A stretch of DNA of 21,633 bases, taken from assembly GCA_016199325.1 (NCBI GenBank), contig JACQGW010000155.1, forward strand, positions 1-21,633, given 5' to 3'. The notes under the pieces are model-generated. The model did no database searches and was not told where the DNA came from. It saw nothing but the letters and a program-made list of their open reading frames with translations. The DNA is from Chloroflexota bacterium. GTDB lineage: Bacteria; Chloroflexota; Dehalococcoidia; JACQGW01. Each line of letters opens with the position of its first letter. Within the stretch, counting starts at the first letter, position 1. Below are positions 1-6,196 of the stretch, piece by piece. Both the position numbers and the translations under genes were made by a program.

Positions 1-73
1 ATCTTGCTGCTGCTTGACCCCCTGCTATCGAGATTGACACAATCTTCCGTACACTACCCTCCGAGGATATGCA

Positions 74-102
74 TTGACAGCACGGCTCCCGGCGCGTAGA
101 GT
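74..102 (+). promoter_or_regulatory. Predicted sigma-70-type promoter of the first cNMP-domain gene
   Basis: A consensus -35 box TTGACA (74-79) is followed after exactly 17 bases by TAGAGT (97-102). The second paralogue has a similar arrangement. Apart from this promoter and the GGTACGATACC motif at 119-129, I see nothing else in bases 1-155. Confidence 0.55.
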
Positions 103-118
103 AGCCTGGGCTGGCGTC

Positions 119-129
119 GGTACGATACC
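119..129. promoter_or_regulatory. Operator-like GGTACGATACC motif shared by both paralogue leaders
   Basis: GGTACGATACC is an imperfect inverted repeat around a central G. The leader of the second paralogue has GGTACGGTACC at 1246-1256, where it overlaps the -10 box. The motif could be a regulator site or just residual similarity left by the gene duplication. Confidence 0.25.
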
Positions 130-155
130 GGCTGCCAGGAGCGAGAGGAGGCGCG

Positions 156-1199
156 ATGGCGACCAGCGAGTGGGCCGGCCAGATCCGGAACTTCCCTGCG
201 GTGTTCTATACCCGCAACACGCGCACCTTCGGTCATCTCCGCTCCATTCACTTCCGCTTCTCCGACACCCTGAATGCCCTCGGCCAGGACTTCGTCCAGC
301 TCCACGACGTCGCCATTCAACCGCTGGACAGCGACGCCGGCAAGGAGATCCGCGCCCCCGGCGTCATCCTCCACAAGGACAGCATCGTGCTCGGCATCCC
401 GCAGGAGGCGCCCATTGGCGTCGAGCGGCCCCTGCTCCGCCAGGATCTCCGCGCCGAGCGGGTGCGGCTGCCCGCCATCGTCGAAGCCTGGCCGTTCACC
501 ATTCGCGGCACCCTGCACCGCCCGCCGGGCGTCCGCCTGCTTCAGCACATCGACGATCCCCACGTGCGCTTCCTGCCCGTTACGGACGTAGCCGTCGACT
601 ACCGTCCCAATCCCCAGCTCAGCTTCACGACGCCGTTCCTGACCGTGAGCCGCCAGAGCATCGAGCTGGTGCTCGACCTCTCCCCGCTCGGCAAGGACGC
701 GCCTGGCGTTCCCGACCTGGTCCAGCCCAGAGTGATCGACCAGCAGCTCAGCGCCCAGCAGGCGGCGGACGTGCTGACCAGCACGGCGGTCTTCAAGGGT
801 GTGAACAGGGAGCTGCTGGAGCAGATGTGCGGCGAGTTCTGCGCCACCGGCCGGTTGCGGCGCCGGCTCTGCCTCGGCAGCGTCGAGGTCTTCCGCCAGG
901 GCGATGTGGGCGATACCATGTACATCGTCGAACGCGGCAGTCTCGAAGTGTTCGTGACGGACCCCCGCACCGAGACCGTAACGCACCTGGCTGACTACGA
1001 GTCGGGCGACTTCTTTGGCGAGATGGCCATCCTGGGAGAGGGGCGGCGGACGGCGACGGTGCGGGCGGTGACGGATGCCTCACTGATCGCGATCCACGGC
1101 GAGAGTGTCAAGCAGTTGATGCAGCGCTTTCCGGCGGCCACGACCAACCTGCTGGCCATCATGGTCCAGCGTCAGGCCCGTCTGCGGGCGCTCCGCTGA
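156..1199 (+). CDS. Cyclic-nucleotide-binding-domain protein with duplicated N-terminal domain (paralogue 1)
   Basis: A 347-residue protein, probably cytoplasmic (no signal peptide or membrane segment). The C-terminal part, about 205-347, is a cNMP-binding (CAP_ED) domain: VFRQGD at 245-250, the phosphate-binding-cassette-like FGEMAIL at 287-293, then RRTATVRA carrying the arginine expected to contact the cyclic phosphate. No helix-turn-helix follows, so it is not a Crp/Fnr-type transcription factor. Residues about 16-83 and 111-176 resemble each other (RTFGHLR against TIRGTLH; DFVQLHDVAI against RFLPVTDVAV), which indicates an internal duplication of a small beta-rich domain, perhaps like DUF6812; that name is from memory. 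A purine-rich RBS (GAGAGGAGG, 141-149) supports the ATG. The role is unknown; I infer a cyclic-nucleotide-responsive effector or scaffold. Confidence 0.85.
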   Translation: MATSEWAGQIRNFPAVFYTRNTRTFGHLRSIHFRFSDTLNALGQDFVQLHDVAIQPLDSDAGKEIRAPGVILHKDSIVLGIPQEAPIGVERPLLRQDLRAERVRLPAIVEAWPFTIRGTLHRPPGVRLLQHIDDPHVRFLPVTDVAVDYRPNPQLSFTTPFLTVSRQSIELVLDLSPLGKDAPGVPDLVQPRVIDQQLSAQQAADVLTSTAVFKGVNRELLEQMCGEFCATGRLRRRLCLGSVEVFRQGDVGDTMYIVERGSLEVFVTDPRTETVTHLADYESGDFFGEMAILGEGRRTATVRAVTDASLIAIHGESVKQLMQRFPAATTNLLAIMVQRQARLRALR

Positions 1200-1224
1200 C
1201 CGCCGTATGTCGTGAGATCCTACG

Positions 1225-1253
1225 TTGACAGGGCACCCTCCGGCAGGTACGGT
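1225..1253 (+). promoter_or_regulatory. Predicted sigma-70-type promoter of the second cNMP-domain gene
   Basis: TTGACA (1225-1230) is separated by 17 bases from TACGGT (1248-1253). The -10 box lies inside the GGTACGGTACC inverted repeat (1246-1256). Because it sits between the two paralogues, each appears to be transcribed from its own promoter. Confidence 0.5.
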
Positions 1254-1285
1254 ACCGGGACCAGTGCGAAGGCGAGGCCGGGATA

Positions 1286-1350
1286 GAAGGTCGGGGTAGA
1301 AGGTCGGGGTAGAAGGTCGGGGTAGAAGGTCGGGGTAGAAGGTCGGGGTA
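1286..1350. repeat. Five perfect tandem copies of a 13-bp unit
   Basis: The unit GAAGGTCGGGGTA is repeated five times without mismatch at 1286, 1299, 1312, 1325 and 1338. The array lies between the predicted promoter (1225-1253) and the RBS of the next gene, so it should be transcribed as part of the mRNA leader. Thirteen is not a multiple of three and no gene crosses the array. The absence of spacers excludes CRISPR. Confidence 0.95.
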
Positions 1351-1369
1351 GAGATGAGGGGGACTCAGC

Positions 1370-2410
1370 ATGGCCACTGACGACCGCGTCACCGAAATCC
1401 GTTCCATTCCCGTCGTCGTCTATACGCCGAGCACGCGCAGCGAGGGGATCCTCCGCTCCAACCACTTCCGCTTCTCGGACGCGATGAACACCGTGAACCA
1501 GGACTTCGTCCGGCTCCACGACGTCACGATCCAGCCGCTGCACGCCGCCAAGGGCGAAACCATCCTCGCCGCCTCGATGCTTATCCGCAACGACAACGTC
1601 GCCATCGCCATGCCTCAGGAAGGACAGGCCGGCCACGAGCGCTCGCCGATTCGCCAGAGTCTTCAGGTCCAACGGGTTCCCGTCCGGGCCATCGTCGAAG
1701 CCTGGCCGTTCACGATCCAGGGCACCCTCCATCTGCCGCCGTCCGTCGACCTGCTCCAGCACGTCCACGACCCGCACCATCCCCACATGCCGGTGACCGA
1801 CGCCAGCGTCCTCTATCAGCCCAGTCCACTGCTGTCGTTCAAGGCCCCCTTCCTGCTGGTGAATCGCCAGAAGATCGAAGTGGTCGTCGACCTCTCGACG
1901 GTGGGCCAGACAGCCGAGGCCCAGCCTGGGCCTGCTTCGGCCAAAGTAGTCGAGACCGAGCTCAGCGGGGCCCGGGCGGCGCACCTGCTGGCCACGACGT
2001 CGGTCTTCAAGACGGTCGACCTCACGCTGCTCCAACAGGTCTGGACCGAGCTGTGTGCGAATCGCCAGGTCAGCCGCAAGCTCTGCAAGGCGGGGGCAGA
2101 GGTGTTCCATCAGCGGGACCTGGGGGATACGCTCTACGTGGTGGAAGAGGGCACGCTCGACGTGTTGGTGACGGACCGGTGGGGAGCCGACCATCACCTG
2201 GCCAGCTTCGGGCCGGGCGATTTCTTCGGCGAGATGGCCGTCCTCGGCGACGGCCGGCGCACGGCGACGGTGCGGGCCGTCACGGCCGCCTCCTTGATGG
2301 CGATCCACGACGAGGCCGTGAAAGGGCTACTGCGCCGGTTCCCGTCCGCCACCACCACCATGCTCAAGGTCATGGTCCAGCGGCAGGTCGGGCTCAACGT
2401 GCATCGCTGA
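1370..2410 (+). CDS. Cyclic-nucleotide-binding-domain protein with duplicated N-terminal domain (paralogue 2)
   Basis: A 346-residue paralogue of the gene at 156-1199, collinear over its whole length. Shared blocks include HFRFSD near residue 35, IVEAWPFTI near 107, and FFGEMAVLGDGRRTATVRA in the C-terminal cNMP-binding domain, again keeping the phosphate-contact arginine. As in its partner, two related beta-type segments precede the cNMP domain and no DNA-binding domain follows. The ATG has a good RBS (AGGGGG, 1357-1362, 7 bases upstream). The two copies have diverged substantially while conserving the nucleotide-binding cassette, which suggests both are functional. They might form hetero-oligomers. 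Cellular role unknown. Confidence 0.85.
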   Translation: MATDDRVTEIRSIPVVVYTPSTRSEGILRSNHFRFSDAMNTVNQDFVRLHDVTIQPLHAAKGETILAASMLIRNDNVAIAMPQEGQAGHERSPIRQSLQVQRVPVRAIVEAWPFTIQGTLHLPPSVDLLQHVHDPHHPHMPVTDASVLYQPSPLLSFKAPFLLVNRQKIEVVVDLSTVGQTAEAQPGPASAKVVETELSGARAAHLLATTSVFKTVDLTLLQQVWTELCANRQVSRKLCKAGAEVFHQRDLGDTLYVVEEGTLDVLVTDRWGADHHLASFGPGDFFGEMAVLGDGRRTATVRAVTAASLMAIHDEAVKGLLRRFPSATTTMLKVMVQRQVGLNVHR

Positions 2411-2436
2411 GTGCCCTGACAAGCGTTAAGCGTCGG

Positions 2437-2886
2437 CTACTGACCGGGTAACTTCTTGGGCCTGCTTGCCTTCATGTCAGGATAGCGTGAGCAGAGCACC
2501 GCAATTGAGCGGAGAATGGCCCAACAGTGCGCTTGCTCCTTGGGGCGCAGGTTCCGCAGTTCACGGTCGCGCCCGTCGTGAAGGTGAAACTGATAGTCCA
2601 GCCCGCCCAGGTGAAAGACGCCAACTAGGCGCGCGTCATGCAACTCCCCAAGAGCGTCAAGCATCTCCTGAACTGCCAGCCGGTCTGGCAGAGGCATGTC
2701 TTCAACGTCGATAATGACATGCGTAGCATCGGCCACAAGGCCGGGGGCTACCAGCACGACCAACGGCACCTGCCCCGCGGCAAGCCGGATGGTATCCACC
2801 GCAGGCAGCGGTATGACACCGGCCCTCTCCTCGTCGCGAACGATTTCGCCCCACATTGCTAGGTCACGGCTCGCAAGGGTAACCAT
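2437..2886 (-). CDS. Hypothetical protein, possibly the 3' part of a broken gene
   Basis: An unrecognised ORF of 149 residues read from ATG at 2886, where GAGG lies about 8 bases upstream. The frame stays open further upstream to 3018, but that stretch looks less protein-like. The sequence has alternating hydrophobic beta-like stretches (VPLVVLVAPG, HVIIDVED), an amphipathic helix and a basic tail. It overlaps the ORF at 2864-3145 by 23 bases in another frame, so either two genes overlap or one gene carries a frameshift. The neighbourhood contains a gene remnant and a truncated repeat, which makes decay plausible. It converges on paralogue 2 with only 26 bases between. No function can be assigned. 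Confidence 0.4.
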   Translation of the reverse strand: MVTLASRDLAMWGEIVRDEERAGVIPLPAVDTIRLAAGQVPLVVLVAPGLVADATHVIIDVEDMPLPDRLAVQEMLDALGELHDARLVGVFHLGGLDYQFHLHDGRDRELRNLRPKEQAHCWAILRSIAVLCSRYPDMKASRPKKLPGQ

Positions 2887-3145
2887 GAGCGTATCCTCGA
2901 GCCACAAACACCTCAACGGTGTGTACCAACCGTCCGCAACAAATACCGATGGGCTCCTTCTGACGCAGGCCCTGGCAGGTGTCAGGAGGATCATCGCGCG
3001 ACACCCTATGGGCGTCAAGCACTTCCTGGATCAAGTCGGCCTCTTGGTCAAGCGAGATGCGCTTCAACCATTTCGAGCCACGGCCCCTGGGATCGGTCTC
3101 CCGTCGCAGGGCTTCCTTGTCCGGGTACTCACCTGGATCGATCAT
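2864..3145 (-). CDS. Hypothetical small protein, possibly 5'-truncated and frameshifted
   Basis: A 93-residue ORF whose first 55 residues are charged and protein-like (DPGEYPDKEALRRE, SLDQEADLIQEVLDAH); the last 35 look less so. The same frame continues upstream of the ATG for about 24 codons, including IEIEHYRKHG, until a stop near 3220, immediately at the dispersed-repeat fragment. No good start codon or RBS is visible there. The reading I favour is a gene whose 5' end was lost at the repeat and whose 3' end shifts into the frame of 2437-2886. An alternative is a genuine short gene translationally coupled to the next. Function unknown. Confidence 0.35.
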   Translation of the reverse strand: MIDPGEYPDKEALRRETDPRGRGSKWLKRISLDQEADLIQEVLDAHRVSRDDPPDTCQGLRQKEPIGICCGRLVHTVEVFVARGYAHGYPCEP

Positions 3146-3214
3146 ACCATGTTTCCGGTAGTGTTCAATCTCGATTCCAGAATTGCCATTCGTGATTGTG
3201 GGGCTTCGAGCGGC

Positions 3215-3403
3215 TTACACAGGGATTGACCAAACGACTTTGAGTTGTGCCCAGTCGTCGTCATCCGGGACGTTGACGAGCCTCCGGCGATCGTCCAATG
3301 AACCGCCCGGTTCGGGGTCGGGTAGTGGCAGCATCCCCGCCGAGCGGCGAAAGTAGATCGGCGGGCGGTGGACGATCTGCCAGCCGGCCGGTGTGACATG
3401 CAC
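3215..3403 (-). pseudogene. Remnant of a primase/helicase-like protein
   Basis: This minus-strand frame encodes PAGWQIVHRPPIYFRR, then GMLPLPDPEPGGS, then VNVPDDDDWAQLKVVW. From memory this matches the segment just before the ATPase core in large phage- or plasmid-type primase/helicase proteins (GW..V..PPV.FRR..GMLPLP.P..GGS). The similarity ends abruptly at VVW, a few codons before a stop that lies in the dispersed-repeat fragment, and no Walker motifs follow. The frame remains open upstream of the GTG at 3403, so the left boundary is uncertain. I infer a fragment of an old mobile-element gene truncated at the repeat junction. Confidence 0.45.
3220..3240 (+). repeat. Truncated copy of the dispersed repeat
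   Basis: These 21 bases match the left edge of the repeat at 4974-5054 with one mismatch (CACAGGGATTGACC here, CACAAGGATTGACC there). The CGCCAAG-rich remainder is missing and unrelated sequence follows. The fragment lies exactly where the helicase-like remnant and the adjacent ORF both lose their reading frames. Confidence 0.6.
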
Positions 3404-3447
3404 CGCGCGGACCGATCGCCGAGAAGCAGGACTCGCCCCCGAAAGTG

Positions 3448-4167
3448 ATGTATGATGTGCGTATGCATGAAGTGAGCTGGCGATCGATGATCCCGCACCC
3501 CATCGAAGGCCCGGACGACGCCGCGGCGTTTGTCGCTGCGCTCGGCTTCTGCACCTGGGGCCCGGTGCCGGGGCTGGACTTCCCGAACCTGGCCGAGGCG
3601 ATGGGCGAGACGGCGTGGAGTGTTCTGGAGAGAACCTGGTACTGGAAGGATGACCTTCACCTGGAGCGCCGGCTCTACTACGCCCGGGTGATCCGCGGCC
3701 AGCCGAGCTTCATCGCGCCCGAGTACCTGCCGGACTTCGTCGCCGCCCTCGGCGGACGGGGCCTCGAAACCGAGCGCGATCCGGCGCGGCTCTACCTGGC
3801 TGGCCGGCTCTCCCACGAGGCGCGCCTCATCTACGAGCACCTGGCCGACCATCCGGCCCTGCCGACGCGCGACCTGCGCCGCGGCACCGGCCTCCGATCG
3901 AAGGACCGGGCCACGGCTACCGAGCGTGGCCTGATCGAGCTCCAGCGCCGCTTCCTCATCTGCAAGGTGGACCTGACCGGCCGCACTCGCGGAACCTATT
4001 CGTACGTCTGGGACCTGGCCGAGCGTTTCTGGCCGGAAGCGTTCGAAGAGGCTCGAAGCGTCACACCCGCCGCCGCCCGCGCCCGGCTGCGCAGTCGGCT
4101 GGCCGCCTTCGGTCTGGCGCCCAACCCGGAGCTGGAGACGCGGCTGTTCGTCTGGAAGCCGCTCTGA
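3448..4167 (+). CDS. AlkZ-related winged-helix protein
   Basis: About 239 residues. The region FCTWGPVPGLDFPNLAEAMG, a conserved WYWKDDLHLERRLYYARV block and a C-terminal helical stretch with FWPEAF resemble the AlkZ/YcaQ-related winged-helix family. Full AlkZ/YcaQ enzymes are DNA glycosylases acting on alkylated bases or interstrand cross-links and are close to 400 residues. This protein is shorter and I cannot identify the catalytic residues, so glycosylase activity is uncertain. Three in-frame starts are possible (GTG 3445, ATG 3448, ATG 3463) and none has a clear RBS; TATGAT at 3451-3456 could be a -10 box that makes 3463 leaderless. It ends tail to tail with the SDR gene, 6 bases apart. 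Confidence 0.7.
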   Translation: MYDVRMHEVSWRSMIPHPIEGPDDAAAFVAALGFCTWGPVPGLDFPNLAEAMGETAWSVLERTWYWKDDLHLERRLYYARVIRGQPSFIAPEYLPDFVAALGGRGLETERDPARLYLAGRLSHEARLIYEHLADHPALPTRDLRRGTGLRSKDRATATERGLIELQRRFLICKVDLTGRTRGTYSYVWDLAERFWPEAFEEARSVTPAAARARLRSRLAAFGLAPNPELETRLFVWKPL

Positions 4168-4178
4168 GCCCCCTCAGA
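4163..4178. terminator. Short inverted repeat spanning both convergent stop codons
   Basis: TCTGAG (4163-4168) and CTCAGA (4173-4178) form a 6-bp stem with a CCCC loop and contain the stop codons of the two convergent genes. There is no T-run on either side, so it is at best a weak bidirectional terminator. Confidence 0.25.
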
Positions 4179-4935
4179 ACATCCAGTGTCCCCCGTCCAC
4201 CATGACGCACTGGCCGACGATGTAGCTCGCCTCCTCCGACGCCAGGAAGGCGATGGCGTTGGCAACCTCCTCCGGCTGGCCCAGCCGCCCCTTGGCGATG
4301 GAGCTCATCTGGATGCGCTTGTCCTCGTCCGGGCGCTCCTCCCACGCCTGGATCGCTCGCTCGTTGCTCAGGACGAGCCCCGGTGCGACGATGTTGCAGT
4401 TGACCCCGTGCGGCGCCAGGATGACGGCGAGTTGGCGCATCATGCCCATGGCCCCCGCTTTGGACGCCGCATAGGGGATGACCTTGCTGCGGCTGTGGCT
4501 CCGCCCGGCGCCGGAGCTGACCGTGATGATCCGGCCCCAGCCGGCGGCCTTCATGATCGGGGCGACGGCCAGACAGAGGTAGAACGGTCCATGCATGTTC
4601 AGCGCGACGACGCGGTGCCAGTCTTCAACCGTCAGATTGTCGATCCCGGGCGGCGCACCAAACGACCCACCGGCCACGTTGGCAAGGATGTCGATCCGAC
4701 CGTAGTGCTGGTGAATCTTCTGGACGGCGCTCTTCACGCCCTCGGCGTCGGTGACGTCCAGCGTCACGGCCATCCCGTCCGGCAGGCTTGCCATCACCTG
4801 CCCCAGGCGCTCGGCCTGAATGTCTACGCCGACGACGCGCGCGCCCCGCTCCGCCAGCTTCCGGGCGGTTGCCTCGCCAATGCCCTGGGCCGCCCCGGTG
4901 ACTATGGCAACTCGATTGGTCAGCTCCAGCCCCAT
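4174..4935 (-). CDS. Short-chain dehydrogenase/reductase (SDR), classical type
   Basis: A 253-residue NAD(P)-dependent oxidoreductase with a complete classical SDR signature: cofactor motif TGAAQGIG at 13-20, D37 after the second strand (favouring NAD over NADP), NVAG at 86-89, N113, catalytic S140/S141 region, Y155 and K159 (YAASK), and the C-terminal VMVDGGHWMF. I chose ATG 4935 because GAGAGGAGA sits 8 bases upstream; an upstream ATG adds 14 residues without an RBS. It lies downstream of the aminotransferase in the same direction, but a dispersed repeat fills the 130-bp gap, so cotranscription is uncertain. The likely role is oxidation or reduction of a hydroxy/keto intermediate of the same pathway; the substrate cannot be read from sequence. 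Confidence 0.85.
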   Translation of the reverse strand: MGLELTNRVAIVTGAAQGIGEATARKLAERGARVVGVDIQAERLGQVMASLPDGMAVTLDVTDAEGVKSAVQKIHQHYGRIDILANVAGGSFGAPPGIDNLTVEDWHRVVALNMHGPFYLCLAVAPIMKAAGWGRIITVSSGAGRSHSRSKVIPYAASKAGAMGMMRQLAVILAPHGVNCNIVAPGLVLSNERAIQAWEERPDEDKRIQMSSIAKGRLGQPEEVANAIAFLASEEASYIVGQCVMVDGGHWMF

Positions 4936-4973
4936 AATCGCTTCTCCTCTCGCTCTGCAGGTTACAGTGGTCT

Positions 4974-5054
4974 GCACAAGGATTGACCAAACGACCGACC
5001 GACGTTCTTGGCGTCTTCCTTGGCGGACTTGGCGTCTTGGCGGTTCGTTGTCTC
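4974..5054 (+). repeat. Dispersed CGCCAAG-rich repeat, copy A
   Basis: An approximately 81-bp element that begins GCACAAGGATTGACC, continues through GACGTTCTTGGCGTCTTCC and ends near GGCGGTTCGTTGTCTC. It has two inverted near-identical copies at 8876-8958 and 21408-21490. Internally it consists of degenerate CTTGGCG units. It lies between the aminotransferase and SDR genes and has no convincing ORF. Confidence 0.9.
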
Positions 5055-5065
5055 TCGGAACCGCG

Positions 5066-6196
5066 CTAGACCTGGGCCGGCACCGCTACTCTGTGGGCGG
5101 CGACACAGGCGGCGAACGCTTCGAGCAGGGCGTTGACCTTCTCCTGCGTCGCCGTGGGTCCCTGGTGGCCGACCCGCATATAGCCGTCGGGGCTTCCCGC
5201 CGCCGGCCCCATACCGCGGGCCACCAGGATGTTGCGCTCCCGCTCCAGCCAGCCGAGCACCTCGCCCACCGTCAGCCCCTCGGGCGGGATGACGGTCGAA
5301 ACCGTCGGCGTCGCCGTCGCCTCGTTCGCAAAGGAGCGGAAGCCCAGCTCCTTGAACCCGGCGCGGAAGGTGGCCGCGGCCTGGGCGTGGCGGGTATAGC
5401 GGTTCTCCAGCCCCTCGCCGACGACCCGGCGGAGGGCGGCGCGGATCCCCTTGCAGAGGTTCGACGAGAACGTCGAAGGACCGGTCAGCCGCCGGCCGGC
5501 GCCATCACGCCGCCAGTTGTTCAGGTTCAGATAGAACCCCTTCGGCTGTCCTCGCTGCTCGACGTACTCCCAGCCCTGCGGGCTCATCGCCACCAGCGCC
5601 AGGCCGGGCGGCGTCTCCAGGCACTTCTGCGAGCAGGAGATGCAGACGGTGATGCCCCATTCGTCGAACGCCATGCGGGTGCCGCCGAGCGAGCTGATGG
5701 CATCGACCAGGATGGGAATCCCCCGGCGGTTGGCGACCTCGGCCAGCTCCTTGACGGGGTTGAGCGCGCCCGTCGACGTCTCGGAGTGGACGGTCAGCAG
5801 CGCGCGGACGCTGGGGTTTCGGGCGATGACGTCCTCGACCACGTTCGGATCCGTCACCTCGCCCCAGGCGGACTCGATCAGAATGGGCCGACCCCCGTAC
5901 GACTCGGCGATCATCTGAAGGCGACGGCCGAAGCCGCCATTGACGACGACGGCGACCTCGTCGCCCTCGCGCACGAGCGCGTTGATCGAGGCGTCGAGAC
6001 CCGTCGTGCCGGAGCCCTGGATGAGAAAGACGTCGTGCTTCGTCTCGAAGACCTGCTGGGCCAGGGCGATGGTCTCCCGGTAGACGGCGTGGAATCCCGC
6101 ATGGGAAAACGCCATCGTCGGCTCGGCCAGCGCCTGAAGGACCTCGTCGCTGACCTGGGTTGGGCCGGGGATGTACAGCTCTAGTTGGTCGCTCAT
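5066..6196 (-). CDS. Class V PLP-dependent aminotransferase, serine/alanine-glyoxylate type
   Basis: A 376-residue fold-type I aminotransferase of the usual family length. The N-terminus reads YIPGPTQVS. SGTTGLDAS (62-70) forms the phosphate-binding loop, D165 lies in VDAISSLGG, and K191 in CSQKCLETPPG is the Schiff-base lysine; this pattern matches alanine/serine-glyoxylate aminotransferases better than PhnW. The expected reaction is transfer of an amino group between a small amino acid (serine, alanine or an analogue) and a 2-oxo acid such as glyoxylate or pyruvate. The ATG overlaps the stop of the upstream TPP-enzyme gene (ATGA), with GAGGAGGCGGAG just upstream, so the two are translationally coupled. 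The amino product or donor may feed the TPP enzyme. The exact substrate is uncertain. Confidence 0.85.
   Translation of the reverse strand: MSDQLELYIPGPTQVSDEVLQALAEPTMAFSHAGFHAVYRETIALAQQVFETKHDVFLIQGSGTTGLDASINALVREGDEVAVVVNGGFGRRLQMIAESYGGRPILIESAWGEVTDPNVVEDVIARNPSVRALLTVHSETSTGALNPVKELAEVANRRGIPILVDAISSLGGTRMAFDEWGITVCISCSQKCLETPPGLALVAMSPQGWEYVEQRGQPKGFYLNLNNWRRDGAGRRLTGPSTFSSNLCKGIRAALRRVVGEGLENRYTRHAQAAATFRAGFKELGFRSFANEATATPTVSTVIPPEGLTVGEVLGWLERERNILVARGMGPAAGSPDGYMRVGHQGPTATQEKVNALLEAFAACVAAHRVAVPAQV

Noticed and set aside
1286..1350. Minisatellite considered as a CRISPR array
   Set aside because: The units are contiguous with no spacers and no cas genes are nearby.
1220..2308. 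Minus-strand frame reading the 13-bp repeat as a proline-rich peptide
   Set aside because: It is antisense to a well-supported paralogue, and the 13-bp period shifts frame with each unit, so the peptide pattern is a by-product.
3142..3852. Minus-strand 236-codon frame opposite the AlkZ-related gene
   Set aside because: Its first half is antisense to the AlkZ-related gene and its end runs through the repeat fragment; no domain is recognisable.
4820..6184. Plus-strand open frame opposite the aminotransferase
   Set aside because: It is a low-complexity shadow that also reads through repeat copy A.
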